The notes: a model not told the origin generated them from the sequence alone. Positions 1 to 9,299 are shown, counted from the stretch's first letter. The stretch: 64,000 bases of DNA from Polyangiaceae bacterium (GCA_019637295.1 JAHBVX010000005.1:186001-250000); one strand, 5' to 3'. Translations and numbers: made by a program.

Positions 1-1184
1 CGCTGGTCGTCACCACCTTCTTCGGCGCCGTGACGCTGTTCGCCCTGCTCGTCATCCCGGACGTCGTACGCGATCTGGTCGCCGTGGCCAAGGAGCTGCC
101 GCGACACGCCAAGCACTGGCTCAGCCAGGCCGAGCCGCTGCTCGAGCGCTACGGCGTGACCGTGCCGAAGACCGCCGAGGAGTGGCTCGCGCGACTGCAA
201 GCCAACACCGAGACGCTCTCCAAGGTGCCCCTCGAGCCCGTGGGTGACCTGCTGAAGAAGATCGTCGGCGGTACCGCGTCGGCGGTCGGAGCGGTGTTCG
301 CCGCGCTGATCGTGCCCATCCTCGCGATCTATCTGCTGAACGACTTCGACCGCATCGTGCAGGGGGTGAAGGAGCTGATCCCGCCGCGGCATCGGGCCAC
401 CGTGAGCGAAATCGCCTCCGAAGTGGACGGCACCCTCAGCCAGTTCATGCGCGGGCAGCTCACGGTCATGGCCATCCTGGCCGTCCTGTACGGCGGGGCC
501 TACTCCGCGCTGGGGATCCGGCTGGCCATCCCGATCGGCATCGCCGCCGGGATCTTGAACATCGTGCCGTACGTGGGCAGCGCCTTCGCGCTGCTGGCCG
601 GGCTGTTGATGGCGCTGATCGGGGGCGGTGGATGGTTTCAGATCGGCGGCGTCGTCGTCGCCTACGTCGTGGTGCAGACCCTCGAAGGCTTCGTCATCAC
701 GCCTCGCATCGTGGGGGAGAGCGTGGGCCTGCGCGAGGTGTGGGTGTTGCTGGCTTTGTTCATCGCGGGAGAGGTCTTCGGCTTCTTGGGGGTGCTGCTG
801 GCCGTGCCGGCTGCAGCGGTGCTGAAGATCTTCTTCCAGCGCGCCGTGGCGCAGTACAAGCGCTCCGGGTTGTTTGCAGAGCCAGCGGCCACGCCGGCTG
901 GCGGCGTCCAGGCGCGCGGCTCTCCCCCACCCGAGGAGGAAGACGCCTACGAGGAACAAACCGTCGCGCACACGCCGCGCTCCAAGTCTGCTCCGCCCGC
1001 GGATGTAGCGCCCGACCCGGAGCAACCCAGCAGACCTGGGCCTGACGCTCCGGCAGCGGAGGAGGACACGAATCCTGGCGGGCCTGCCTCCAAGCGGGCG
1101 GCCCAGAGCCCGAGCGAGGCGCCCGAGCCGTCGCCGGTCCAGGACGACGGCTCTACCCCGACCGGGGGCACCGAGCAGGTCTGA
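1..1184 (+). CDS. AI-2E family transporter (5' partial)
   Basis: Polytopic inner-membrane protein of the AI-2E/PerM exporter family. The open frame runs back to the first bases of the window without a stop, so the true start lies upstream; a GTG at 30 is internal. Several hydrophobic segments are visible, with the family-typical stretch IVPYVGSAFALLAGLLMALI followed by FVITPRIVGESVGL. These support the family, not a substrate. After the last membrane segment comes an unusual tail of about 90 residues rich in Pro, Glu, Ala and Ser that has no counterpart in the core family and is probably disordered. The family is named for autoinducer-2 but members export diverse solutes. It ends 10 bp before the convergent small gene on the other strand. 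Confidence 0.85.
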   Translation, partial: LVVTTFFGAVTLFALLVIPDVVRDLVAVAKELPRHAKHWLSQAEPLLERYGVTVPKTAEEWLARLQANTETLSKVPLEPVGDLLKKIVGGTASAVGAVFAALIVPILAIYLLNDFDRIVQGVKELIPPRHRATVSEIASEVDGTLSQFMRGQLTVMAILAVLYGGAYSALGIRLAIPIGIAAGILNIVPYVGSAFALLAGLLMALIGGGGWFQIGGVVVAYVVVQTLEGFVITPRIVGESVGLREVWVLLALFIAGEVFGFLGVLLAVPAAAVLKIFFQRAVAQYKRSGLFAEPAATPAGGVQARGSPPPEEEDAYEEQTVAHTPRSKSAPPADVAPDPEQPSRPGPDAPAAEEDTNPGGPASKRAAQSPSEAPEPSPVQDDGSTPTGGTEQV

Positions 1185-1194
1185 GGCTGCGCCC

Positions 1195-1416
1195 TCAGGC
1201 TGAGGCCGAGGGGGGCGTCCGCCGGTCGTCTTCCTCCGGCATGAGCGCAAAGACCAGGGCGGCACCCAGCACCGGCAAGAGCCAGATGACCTTCGACTGC
1301 AGCAGCTTCTGGCTGCGGTCGAAGACGCGGCTCTGCCAGACGCGGCGGGTGAGCCAGACCTGGAAGCCAATGACGGCCAGGATCAAGAGGGAGAAGACGA
1401 CGTCGCTCGGGTTCAT
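1195..1416 (-). CDS. Small two-TM membrane protein, function unknown
   Basis: A 73-residue protein starting at ATG 1416 (MNPSDVVFSLLILAVIGF). Two hydrophobic segments, around residues 6-23 and 43-59, flank a basic loop with WLTRR and QSRVFDRSQKLLQSK. The tail is acidic, MPEEDDRR. The layout of two helices with a Trp/Lys-rich loop resembles PLDc_N-type small inner-membrane proteins, but I cannot assign it to that family from sequence alone. It is convergent with the AI-2E gene and divergent from the helicase, whose start lies 110 bp away, so it has its own promoter region. Longer readings of this frame run antisense into the helicase and are not credible. Confidence 0.6.
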   Translation of the reverse strand: MNPSDVVFSLLILAVIGFQVWLTRRVWQSRVFDRSQKLLQSKVIWLLPVLGAALVFALMPEEDDRRTPPSASA

Positions 1417-1525
1417 GAAAGCTGCGGGGACTATGTGTCCGCCGCAGGGGATGCGCAAGTCCGCGCTGCGGCTCCTTTTCGCTGGCCTCGTCGCCCCAAG
1501 GGGACCAGAACCGAGTCTTGTCGCG

Positions 1526-3802
1526 ATGAACCGCCCCGCCGAGTCGTCCCCCGTGGTTCGAGCCCTGCTCGGTCCCACCAACACGGGGAAGACACACCGC
1601 GCGGTCGAAGCCATGCTCGAGCACGAGAGCGGCATGATCGGCCTGCCGCTGCGCCTGCTGGCCAGGGAGGTGTACGACCGCCTCGTCAACCGGCTCGGGG
1701 AGGGCGACGTGTCGCTCGTGACGGGCGAGGAGAAGCGCATCGCCCCCGGCGGCCGATACTGGGTTTGCACCGTCGAAGCCATGCCCGCGGACCGTGAGGT
1801 CGATTTCCTCGCGGTCGACGAGATCCAACTGGCCGCGCATCGCGAGCGCGGGCACGTCTTCACCGACCGACTGCTGCACGCCCGCGGCCGCCGCCAGACG
1901 TGGTTCTTGGGTGCTGAGACCGTGCGCGCGCTGCTCGAGCACCTCGTCCCCGAGGCGACCATCGAGCGGCATCCGCGGCTCTCTCGGCTCACCCGCGCGA
2001 CCCCGACCACGCTGGGTGGGCTGCCGCCGCGCAGCGCGGTGGTCGCGTTCAGCATGGAGCGCGTGTACGAGATCGCCGAGCGCCTACGCCGCAGGCGTGG
2101 GGGAGCGGCGGTGGTTCTGGGCGCGCTCAGCCCACGCGCCCGCAACGCGCAGGTCGCGCTATACCAAGCCGGCGAAGTCGACTACCTGGTCGCGACGGAC
2201 GCCATCGGGATGGGGTTGAACCTGGACGTGACTCACGTCGCCTTCGCGGACACCCGCAAGTTCGATGGTCAGCAGCAGCGCGCCCTCGAGCCGTCGGAGC
2301 TCGCGCAAATCGCAGGGCGGGCGGGTCGCCACCTGCGCGATGGCACATTCGGCACGCTGGCCAGCGCCGCTGCGCTGCCCGAGCGGGTGCTGCGCGACAT
2401 CGAACGACACCGCTTCTCGCCCGAGCAGCGGCTGGTGTGGCGCAACTCCGAGCTGGAGTTTTCCAGCGTGGACGCGCTGCTCCAGTCACTCTGTCGGCCC
2501 TCCCCCGACGCCTGTCTTCGCGTCGTCGAGCAGGCCGAGGATCACTCGACCTTGCTCGCGGTCGCGCGCAACGAGGACGTGCGGGCGCTGGCACGAGATC
2601 CCGAGCGCGTACGCCTGCTTTGGGAGGTCGTTCAGATCCCCGACTACCGGCAGCTCATGCTCAACCTACACGCCGGGCTCGTGACCGAAATCTATCTGGA
2701 GCTGTGCAAGGCGCCGGGCCGGCTCTCCGACGCCTTCGTCGATCGGCGCCTGCAGCGGCTCGACGACCCTGCCGGCGACATCGATACGCTGCTCGCCCGC
2801 ATGGCGGCCGTGCGAACATGGACCTACGTCACCAACCACGCCACTTGGGTGCAGAGCGCCGCCCAGTGGCGCGCCCGCGCACGGTCGATCGAGGACCGCC
2901 TGAGCGATGCGTTGCACCTGCGGCTCGTGGAGCGTTTCGCGCCGGCGGATGGCCGCATCCGTCGGCACGCGTCGGCGCCGAACTCCGAGGCTCACCCCTT
3001 CGCGAAGCTGGAGGAGCTGAAGCGCGAGTTGTTCGGCTCCAGCCATGACCTGAAGTCCAATCCCCGGCTCGAGGAGGTCGTCGAGCTCGACCCGACGGGC
3101 GCGCTGCGGGACGCGTCGGGTCGCAGGATCGGCGAGCTCGCCCCCGGCCCGCGCCTGCTCCGCCCGGCGCTGCGACTGGCTGCGGACGCGAGCACGGACT
3201 CGGGGACGCGGGCGCGCATCACTCGCTCGGCGAGCGCCCAGGTGCTGGTCTGGGTCGGCGAGCTGCTCGGACCGAGCTTCGACGACCTCGAGCGCGCGTC
3301 GCCGACGGTTCGCGGACTGCTCTACGGCTTGGCCGAGAACCTCGGCTGCATCGAACGGAGCGAGGTCGCCGTCGCACTGCGAGCGCTCGCACCCGAGGAC
3401 CGCCGCGATCTGCGCCGGCGAGGCGTCCGCGTCGGCAACCGCTGGCTGTTCGTGCCGGGTCGCGTCGGGCGGCGTTGGACCGACGCGCGCGCGGCCCTGC
3501 TGCGTGCCCATTACCCGCGCGAGCCCCTGTACGGGCCCGGAACGGACCGCCTCGTAGTCCGCGTCGAGGGCCGGGCCTCTCGGGTCCTGCAGCGCCGTCT
3601 CGGACACCCGCTGCTCGGCTCCCACGCCTTGCGGGTGGACGCAGCCGAACACCTGCTGCGGGCGAGCGGCCAGCCCGATGTCGTCGCCGAGTTGGCCCGC
3701 TGGCTCGCTCTGGAGCACAGCGAGGTAGCGACGCTTCTTCGCGCTGCGCGCAAGAAAAATCGCAAGCGGCGCGCTCGCGCTCGCGCGAGGCGCGCCTCGT
3801 AG
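1526..3802 (+). CDS. Suv3-like DExH-box RNA helicase
   Basis: About 758 residues. Superfamily 2 helicase of the Suv3 type, whose eukaryotic members unwind RNA for mitochondrial degradation. Motif I is GPTNTGKT (residues 16-23), motif II is DEIQ (98-101) rather than DEAD/DEAH, which is diagnostic of Suv3, motif V is ATDAIGMGLNLD (223-234), and motif VI is QIAGRAGR (261-268). A long Arg-rich C-terminal half follows and the last 20 residues are almost all Lys/Arg/Ala, likely nucleic-acid binding. The start ATG at 1526 was chosen because motif I begins 15 residues later, as in relatives; the frame stays open upstream but is weakly coding. In a bacterium the role is probably RNA turnover; this is inference. 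Confidence 0.85.
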   Translation: MNRPAESSPVVRALLGPTNTGKTHRAVEAMLEHESGMIGLPLRLLAREVYDRLVNRLGEGDVSLVTGEEKRIAPGGRYWVCTVEAMPADREVDFLAVDEIQLAAHRERGHVFTDRLLHARGRRQTWFLGAETVRALLEHLVPEATIERHPRLSRLTRATPTTLGGLPPRSAVVAFSMERVYEIAERLRRRRGGAAVVLGALSPRARNAQVALYQAGEVDYLVATDAIGMGLNLDVTHVAFADTRKFDGQQQRALEPSELAQIAGRAGRHLRDGTFGTLASAAALPERVLRDIERHRFSPEQRLVWRNSELEFSSVDALLQSLCRPSPDACLRVVEQAEDHSTLLAVARNEDVRALARDPERVRLLWEVVQIPDYRQLMLNLHAGLVTEIYLELCKAPGRLSDAFVDRRLQRLDDPAGDIDTLLARMAAVRTWTYVTNHATWVQSAAQWRARARSIEDRLSDALHLRLVERFAPADGRIRRHASAPNSEAHPFAKLEELKRELFGSSHDLKSNPRLEEVVELDPTGALRDASGRRIGELAPGPRLLRPALRLAADASTDSGTRARITRSASAQVLVWVGELLGPSFDDLERASPTVRGLLYGLAENLGCIERSEVAVALRALAPEDRRDLRRRGVRVGNRWLFVPGRVGRRWTDARAALLRAHYPREPLYGPGTDRLVVRVEGRASRVLQRRLGHPLLGSHALRVDAAEHLLRASGQPDVVAELARWLALEHSEVATLLRAARKKNRKRRARARARRAS

Positions 3803-3841
3803 CGACGCGGACGCCGAGTTTCGCGAAAATTCTTCACGCCA

Positions 3842-3867
3842 GGCCCGGCGCTCGCCAACGCCGGGTC
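3842..3867 (+). terminator. GC-rich hairpin between helicase and gltA
   Basis: Arms CCCGGCG (3844-3850) and CGCCGGG (3859-3865) are perfect reverse complements around an 8-nt loop. Two further outer pairs (one G-U) are possible. It lies 40 bp after the helicase stop and 120 bp before gltA. No T-run follows, so it is either a factor-assisted terminator or RNA-end structure, not a classical intrinsic terminator. Confidence 0.4.
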
Positions 3868-3887
3868 CGGGTCCGTGACGTTGTCGG

Positions 3888-3916
3888 TTACGACGCTCGA
3901 GAAAGTGTCCTAGGAT
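3888..3916 (+). promoter_or_regulatory. Candidate sigma-70-type promoter for gltA
   Basis: TTACGA (3888-3893) and TAGGAT (3911-3916) are separated by 17 bp, matching 3/6 and 4/6 of the housekeeping consensus. It is 70 bp upstream of the citrate synthase start and downstream of the hairpin. In such GC-rich DNA a chance match is possible. Confidence 0.3.
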
Positions 3917-3986
3917 GCCGGCCACTCGGAGTACCCCCTTCCCGGGTCCTCCTCTACCCACCCACCCTCTCAACGAGATGGAGCCC

Positions 3987-5258
3987 ATGACCGCCAAGCT
4001 CGTCTACGAAGGCAAAGAGTACGACCTCCCGGTGATCGAAGGCAGCGAGCAAGAACGCGCCATCGACATCCGAAACCTCCGCCGCGACACGGGGCTCATC
4101 ACCTACGACCCGGGCTATGGCAACTCGGGCTCGTGTGAGAGCTCCATCACCTTCATCGACGGCGAGAAGGGGATCCTGCGCTATCGGGGCTACCCCATCG
4201 AGGAGGTCGCCGAGCACGCTCGCTTCACCGAGGTCTGCTACATGCTGATCTACGGAGAGCGTCCCGAGCTCGCGGAACTGCAGCGCTTCCGTCAGCTGAT
4301 GACGATGCACACCCTCATCCACGAGGACATGAAGAAGTTCTACGAGGGGTATCCGCCCGGCGCGCACCCCATGGCCATCATGGCTGCCATGGTGGCGTCG
4401 CTGTCGTCGTTCTACCCGGACCACGACGACGAACTCGATCTGAACATCGTCCGTATCTTGGCCAAGAGCAAGACGCTCGCCGCGTTCGCCTACAAGAAGT
4501 CGGTAGGCCAGCCCTTCATCTACCCGCGCAACGACCTGTCTTGGCCGGCCAACTTCATGCGCATGATGTTCGCTGTACCCGCGGACGAGTACGACGTGCC
4601 CAAGGTCTACGAGGACGCGATGAACTTGCTCCTGATCCTGCACGCGGATCACGAGCAGAACTGCAGCACCTCGACCATGCGCATGGTCGGCTCGAGCGGG
4701 GCGAACCTCTTCGCCTCCATCTCGGCGGCCATCTGCGCGCTGTGGGGCCCGCTGCACGGCGGCGCCAACCAGGCCGTGATCGAGATGCTGCAGCAGATCT
4801 CCGATCAAGGCGGGGACTATCGCGACTTCCTGGACAAGGTGAAGCGCGGAGACGCCGGCGTGCGCCTCATGGGCTTCGGACACCGCGTCTACAAGAACTT
4901 CGATCCTCGCGCCAAGTTGCTGAAGACCGCGGCGGACCGCATCTTCGATCAGCTGGGAATCAATGATCCGCTGCTCGAGCTGGCCAAGAAGATCGAAGAA
5001 GCAGCCCTGAGCGAAGAGTACTTCGTGCAGCGCAAGCTGTATCCCAACGTAGACTTCTACAGCGGGATCATCTACCGAGCGATGGGCATCCCCACGGAGA
5101 TGTTCACCGTGATGTTCGCCCTCGGACGCCTGCCCGGGTGGATCGCGCACTGGATGGAGCAGCAGCGGGACAAGACCAGCCGCATTCACCGTCCCCGGCA
5201 GGTGTACACGGGCTCGCAGAAGCGCGTGTTCGAGGACCGCGGCACCAAGAAGCTCTGA
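3987..5258 (+). CDS. gltA: Type II citrate synthase
   Basis: About 423 residues, normal for bacterial type II (hexameric) citrate synthase, which condenses oxaloacetate and acetyl-CoA at the entry to the TCA cycle in the cytoplasm. Catalytic residues are recognisable: His257 in PLHGGAN, His299 in MGFGHRVYKNFDPRA and Asp356 in NVDFYSGIIY. The N-terminal beta domain typical of the Gram-negative enzyme is present (KLVYEGKEYDLP). The ATG at 3987 was chosen because the protein then begins like its family; an in-frame ATG at 3978 is the alternative. It is preceded by a plausible promoter and followed after 7 bp by a low-complexity gene. Confidence 0.95.
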   Translation: MTAKLVYEGKEYDLPVIEGSEQERAIDIRNLRRDTGLITYDPGYGNSGSCESSITFIDGEKGILRYRGYPIEEVAEHARFTEVCYMLIYGERPELAELQRFRQLMTMHTLIHEDMKKFYEGYPPGAHPMAIMAAMVASLSSFYPDHDDELDLNIVRILAKSKTLAAFAYKKSVGQPFIYPRNDLSWPANFMRMMFAVPADEYDVPKVYEDAMNLLLILHADHEQNCSTSTMRMVGSSGANLFASISAAICALWGPLHGGANQAVIEMLQQISDQGGDYRDFLDKVKRGDAGVRLMGFGHRVYKNFDPRAKLLKTAADRIFDQLGINDPLLELAKKIEEAALSEEYFVQRKLYPNVDFYSGIIYRAMGIPTEMFTVMFALGRLPGWIAHWMEQQRDKTSRIHRPRQVYTGSQKRVFEDRGTKKL

Positions 5259-5265
5259 ATCAGGC

Positions 5266-6147
5266 ATGAACTCCGACGAGCTCGACGGTTTGTGGGATGC
5301 CCCCGAGGACACGCCGCCGCCCCCCGCGGCGGCGGCCCCGGCGGCGGCGGCGGTCGAGTCGCCGCTCGCTCCCCGCCGCCCGCCCGCCGAGCGCGAGCCG
5401 GAGCCGGCCCCGCGCTCGCTGGCGCCGCTCAGCATCCCGCCCAAGCTGGACGCCCTCGACGAAGACTGGGGCGCGCCCGCGCCCCCCGCACGCACGGCAC
5501 CGGCTCCCGCAGCGGTCGTGCGCCCCCCGCCCGTTGCTTCGGTGCCAGCGAGAGCGAGCGTGTCGACGGCTGCACCGGCGAAGGCGAGCGGCCCGGCGCC
5601 GGCGCCGGCAGGTCGCGGCCTGGCGAAGGCCGCCGTGCTCGATCGCGCACCCGCCCCGTCGCCCTCGACGAGCCCAAAGCTCAAGCCGTCGAAGCGTGAG
5701 CTGCGCGCCTTCCAGCGCAAGCGTCAGAAGGAGGCGCGACGCTCGCGCTCCGAGTTGGCCGCCATCGAGAAGGCCGAACGCGAGGCCGTGCGTCGCCAGG
5801 AACAAGAGCGTCGCGCCGCCGACGAGCGCGCTCGCAGCGAGCAGCGCGCCGAAGCACGGGAACGAGCGCACCAGCGTAGAAGACAGCGACCGAGGCCGCG
5901 CGCGGAGCCGCTCGCACCGTCGAGCCCCCAGCGGCCCCCACGCCGCCAGAGCCCGCGTCCCCGGCCAGCGCCAACTGACCCCGACCGCGCAGAACCACGC
6001 GACTCGGCTCCGGGGCCATCGAGCGACACGCCCCGCGCGCGCGCCGGGGGTGCTGGCGAGCGCGCCAGCTGGAAATCGCTGCTGGTCCTGGTCGTGCTCG
6101 CGGCGCTCGCGGTGATCATTGCCGTCGCGATGGGCAAGAGCCGCTGA
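5266..6147 (+). CDS. Tail-anchored low-complexity protein, function unknown
   Basis: A 293-residue protein with no recognised domain. Residues 1-140 are Pro/Ala-rich. Residues 145-205 are a highly charged, probably helical or coiled-coil stretch (SKRELRAFQRKRQKEARRS and continuing). A Pro/Arg-rich segment follows, and a single hydrophobic helix near the C-terminus (SLLVLVVLAALAVIIAVAMG) leaves only KSR outside. This is the layout of a tail-anchored membrane protein with its bulk in the cytoplasm. The reading frame is supported by the clear TM end and the ATG 7 bp after gltA. Co-transcription with gltA is likely, but a functional link is not evident. Confidence 0.65.
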   Translation: MNSDELDGLWDAPEDTPPPPAAAAPAAAAVESPLAPRRPPAEREPEPAPRSLAPLSIPPKLDALDEDWGAPAPPARTAPAPAAVVRPPPVASVPARASVSTAAPAKASGPAPAPAGRGLAKAAVLDRAPAPSPSTSPKLKPSKRELRAFQRKRQKEARRSRSELAAIEKAEREAVRRQEQERRAADERARSEQRAEARERAHQRRRQRPRPRAEPLAPSSPQRPPRRQSPRPRPAPTDPDRAEPRDSAPGPSSDTPRARAGGAGERASWKSLLVLVVLAALAVIIAVAMGKSR

Positions 6148-6220
6148 CCGCTCGGGCATCGCGCGCCGGGCTGTCGCCGGCGGGCGGACCTTGGGATAGA
6201 GTGCGCGGCTCGGAGTGCCA

Positions 6221-8482
6221 GTGACGAGCGAGCCCCAGTCCCCTGCGCGGGACTTCATCCGCGAGATCATCGACGCCGATCTGCAGAGCGGCCGGGTTCG
6301 GCGCGTCATCACTCGGTTCCCCCCGGAGCCGAACGGGTATCTGCACATCGGCCACGCCAAGAGCATTTGCCTCAACTTCGGCATCGCCGAGCAGTACGGC
6401 GGCGAGTGTCACTTGCGCTTCGACGATAGCAACCCCACCACCGAGGACCAGGAGTACGTCGAGGCGATCCTGCGGGACGTGCGCTGGCTCGGCTTCGACG
6501 TCGGCGACCGGATCTTCTACGCCTCGGACTACTTCGAGCGGCTGTACGAGCTAGCCGAATCCTTGGTCGAGCGAGGCCACGCCTACGTCGACAGCAGCAG
6601 CGAGGAGGCGATCCGCGCTCACCGTGGCACCGTCACCGAGGCGGGGACCCCCACTCCCCATCGCCAGCGCTCGCCCGAGGAAAGCCTCGCGCTGCTGCGT
6701 CGAATGCGCGCGGGCGAGTTCCCGGACGGCGCGCACGTGCTGCGCGCGCGGATCGACCTCGCCTCGCCCAACATGAAGATGCGCGATCCGGTGCTCTACC
6801 GCATCCGACATGCTCACCACTATCGCACTGGCGACGCGTGGTGCATCTACCCGCTGTACGACTTCGTCCATCCCCTCTCCGACGCGCTCGAGTCCATCTC
6901 CCACTCCATCTGCACCCTCGAGTTCGAGAACAATCGGGAGCTGTACGACTGGGTGATCGAACACTGCGACCTCCCCGCGCGACCGCGCCAGTACGAGTTT
7001 GCGCGACTGAACTTGACGTACACCGTGATGAGCAAGCGCAAGCTGCTCGAGTTGGTCGCCGGCAAGCACGTCAGCGGCTGGGACGACCCGCGCATGCCAA
7101 CCCTGGCAGGCCTGCGGCGCCGGGGCGTGACGCCCGAAGCCCTGCGCGCGTTCGCCGCCAGGATCGGCGTGTCCAAACACAACAGCGTGGTGGACGTGGC
7201 GCTCTTCGAGCACACCCTGCGCGAGGATCTCAACCTGCGCTCGCCGCGCGTGATGTGCGTCCTCGAGCCGCTCAAGATCACCCTCGAGGACTGGGAGCCC
7301 GGCCACGAGGAGACCCTGGACGCGCCCTATTGGCCAGCCGATGTGGGCAAGCCCGGCTCCCGCTCGCTGCCCATCGATCGCGAGCTGTACATCGAACGCA
7401 GCGATTTCTCACTCACTCCGCCCAAGGGCTGGCGCCGGCTCGCGCCCGGGGCAGCGGTTCGCTTGCGACACGCCTTCGTGATCCGCTGCGAGCGCGTCGT
7501 GACCGACGCGGACGGGAACGTCAGCGAGCTCGTGTGTCGCCGCGAGCCGGACGCCGACGCGGATGGCTCCAAGACCATGGGCACCATTCACTGGGTCAGC
7601 GCGCGGCGGGGGGTGCCCCTCGAGGTGCGCCTCTACGACCGACTGTTCGAGAGCGAAGCGCCCGGCGCGGACGACTCGGACGCGCTAGCCGACTTGAACC
7701 GTGAGTCACTGCGACGCCTCGACGCCATCGCCGAGCCGAGCTTGCTCGACGCCGAGGCGGGCAGCCACTGGCAGCTCGAGCGCCTCGGCTTCTTCTTCGT
7801 CGACCCGGTCGAGGCGGAGCAGGGACGCCGCGTGCTCGGTCGCGTCGTCCCGCTGAAGGACTCTTGGGCCAAGCAGACCGAGCCGGCGCGCCCACGCGAG
7901 CCCGGCCGGGTCAAGCCTGCGGCGGCCGGTCGCGCTCGCGAGCCGCTGTCCGAGGCGGCGCGAGCCCTCGCGGCACGCCACGACCTGTCCGAGGAGGACG
8001 CGCGGGTACTCGCCGAGCAGCCCGAGCTGCAGGCGCTGCTGCAGGAGGCACTCACCGTCTGCCAGAACGCGCGCTCGGTGGCGAGCTGGCTCGTCAACGA
8101 GTTGCCCGCGCGCCATCGCGGCGCTGGCGCCGCGAGCTTGCCGTTTCGCGGCGACGAGCTGGGACGACTGGTACAAATGCTCGACCAATCACGGATCACG
8201 GCCGCTGCAGCGAAGCGGGCGCTGGCCGCCATGCTCGCGGGTGAAGGCACCGCGGAAGAGGTAGTGCGCGCTCGTGATCTGGAGCAGACCTCGGACGAGG
8301 GAGCGCTGGGCGCCTGGGTGGACGCGACGCTGGCGGAGAACGCCGACGTCGTCGCTCGGTTCCGCGCCGGCAACGAGAACGTCCTGGGAGCGCTGCTCGG
8401 GATGGTGATGCGCAAGGCCGCTGGCAAGGCCGATCCACAGCGTGTCCGGGCGCTGCTGGGCGAGCGGCTGCGAAGTGGCTGA
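6221..8482 (+). CDS. glnS: Glutaminyl-tRNA synthetase with C-terminal YqeY-like domain
   Basis: Class I aminoacyl-tRNA synthetase charging tRNA-Gln with glutamine. The signature FPPEPNGYLHIGHAKS contains HIGH (about residues 42-45), and VMSKR (about 269-273) is the KMSKS loop. The anticodon-binding beta-barrels follow to about residue 550. A linker leads to a further 170 residues ending in FRAGNENVLGALLGMVMRKA and GKADPQRVRALL, which match the GatB/YqeY tail domain otherwise found in GatB. A YqeY appendage is known on Deinococcus GlnRS and a few others, where it aids tRNA binding. The GTG at 6221 has a GGAG 5 nt upstream; an in-frame GTG at 6215 is the alternative. Confidence 0.93.
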   Translation: MTSEPQSPARDFIREIIDADLQSGRVRRVITRFPPEPNGYLHIGHAKSICLNFGIAEQYGGECHLRFDDSNPTTEDQEYVEAILRDVRWLGFDVGDRIFYASDYFERLYELAESLVERGHAYVDSSSEEAIRAHRGTVTEAGTPTPHRQRSPEESLALLRRMRAGEFPDGAHVLRARIDLASPNMKMRDPVLYRIRHAHHYRTGDAWCIYPLYDFVHPLSDALESISHSICTLEFENNRELYDWVIEHCDLPARPRQYEFARLNLTYTVMSKRKLLELVAGKHVSGWDDPRMPTLAGLRRRGVTPEALRAFAARIGVSKHNSVVDVALFEHTLREDLNLRSPRVMCVLEPLKITLEDWEPGHEETLDAPYWPADVGKPGSRSLPIDRELYIERSDFSLTPPKGWRRLAPGAAVRLRHAFVIRCERVVTDADGNVSELVCRREPDADADGSKTMGTIHWVSARRGVPLEVRLYDRLFESEAPGADDSDALADLNRESLRRLDAIAEPSLLDAEAGSHWQLERLGFFFVDPVEAEQGRRVLGRVVPLKDSWAKQTEPARPREPGRVKPAAAGRAREPLSEAARALAARHDLSEEDARVLAEQPELQALLQEALTVCQNARSVASWLVNELPARHRGAGAASLPFRGDELGRLVQMLDQSRITAAAAKRALAAMLAGEGTAEEVVRARDLEQTSDEGALGAWVDATLAENADVVARFRAGNENVLGALLGMVMRKAAGKADPQRVRALLGERLRSG

Positions 8483-8513
8483 GCCCGCGCGCCGATGGTG
8501 TAGTCTCGGGGTC

Positions 8514-9299
8514 ATGTTCAGTCTCCGCAGCCTGCTGCCTGCAGTTGGTCTCGTCGCCACGCTCGGATGCGACGACCCCCCCAAACCCGCGCCTCAGCCC
8601 ATCGCGAGCGCGGCCGCTGCCCCGGCGCCCGAGCCCGAGCCCGCCGCCGAGGCCAAGCCCGCAGCCAAGAAGCCGCGCAAGTCGCGGGCGGACTGCCCCA
8701 AGAGCGGCGAGGTGACCCTCGAGCCCAGTGAGCTCCTGGCGCAGGTTCGGCTCAAGCTCCAGAAGCCCACCGGCACCATCACCCGCGCCGATCTCGGCAA
8801 GCTCCGATCCCTCAATCTCGCTAGCGTCAAGCTGGACGAGCTCGACCCGTGCCTGTTCGCGCTCACGCCCAACCTCAAGGAGCTGTTCCTCGGCCAGGGC
8901 GAGATCGACGATCTGTCGCCCATCGCGGAGCTCGAGAAGCTCGAGTCGCTGCGCGCTTCCCTCAACCCGATTCGGGATCTGGCGCCGCTCGCCAAGATGA
9001 AGAAGCTCGACCGGCTCGACCTCGGACGCACCCAAGTACAGAGCCTGACGCCGCTGGCCGAGCTGACGAGCCTCACGGAGCTGGCGCTCGACGACGCCCC
9101 CGTGAGCGATCTGTCTCCGCTGGCCAACCTGAAGAAGCTCGAGCGGCTGAGCTTGCAGCGCACCCGCGTGAAGGATCTCACGCCGCTCAAGGGACTCGAG
9201 TCGCTGCGGTTCCTCTACGTGCAGGAGACGCCCGCAGCCGACGACACCAGCGCGCTCGCGCCCCTGCGCGCGAAGGGCCTGAAGATCTTCGAGCTCTGA
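8514..9299 (+). CDS. Leucine-rich-repeat lipoprotein
   Basis: About 261 residues. The signal peptide MFSLRSLLPAVGLVATLGC ends in a lipobox with Cys19. A Pro/Ala/Lys-rich linker follows, and from residue 80 there are about seven 21-22-residue leucine-rich repeats of the bacterial SDS22/internalin pattern, for example LDRLDLGRTQVQSLTPLAEL and LERLSLQRTRVKDLTPL. LRR domains are protein-binding scaffolds, so a periplasmic or surface adaptor role is likely; no enzyme motif is present. It starts 31 bp after glnS on the same strand and is convergent with the OmpA-family gene 24 bp downstream. Confidence 0.85.
   Translation: MFSLRSLLPAVGLVATLGCDDPPKPAPQPIASAAAAPAPEPEPAAEAKPAAKKPRKSRADCPKSGEVTLEPSELLAQVRLKLQKPTGTITRADLGKLRSLNLASVKLDELDPCLFALTPNLKELFLGQGEIDDLSPIAELEKLESLRASLNPIRDLAPLAKMKKLDRLDLGRTQVQSLTPLAELTSLTELALDDAPVSDLSPLANLKKLERLSLQRTRVKDLTPLKGLESLRFLYVQETPAADDTSALAPLRAKGLKIFEL

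Noticed and set aside
3954-5720. Long open frame antisense to gltA
   Set aside because: It mirrors codon positions of the citrate synthase and has no domain; GC3-rich DNA gives long open antisense frames.
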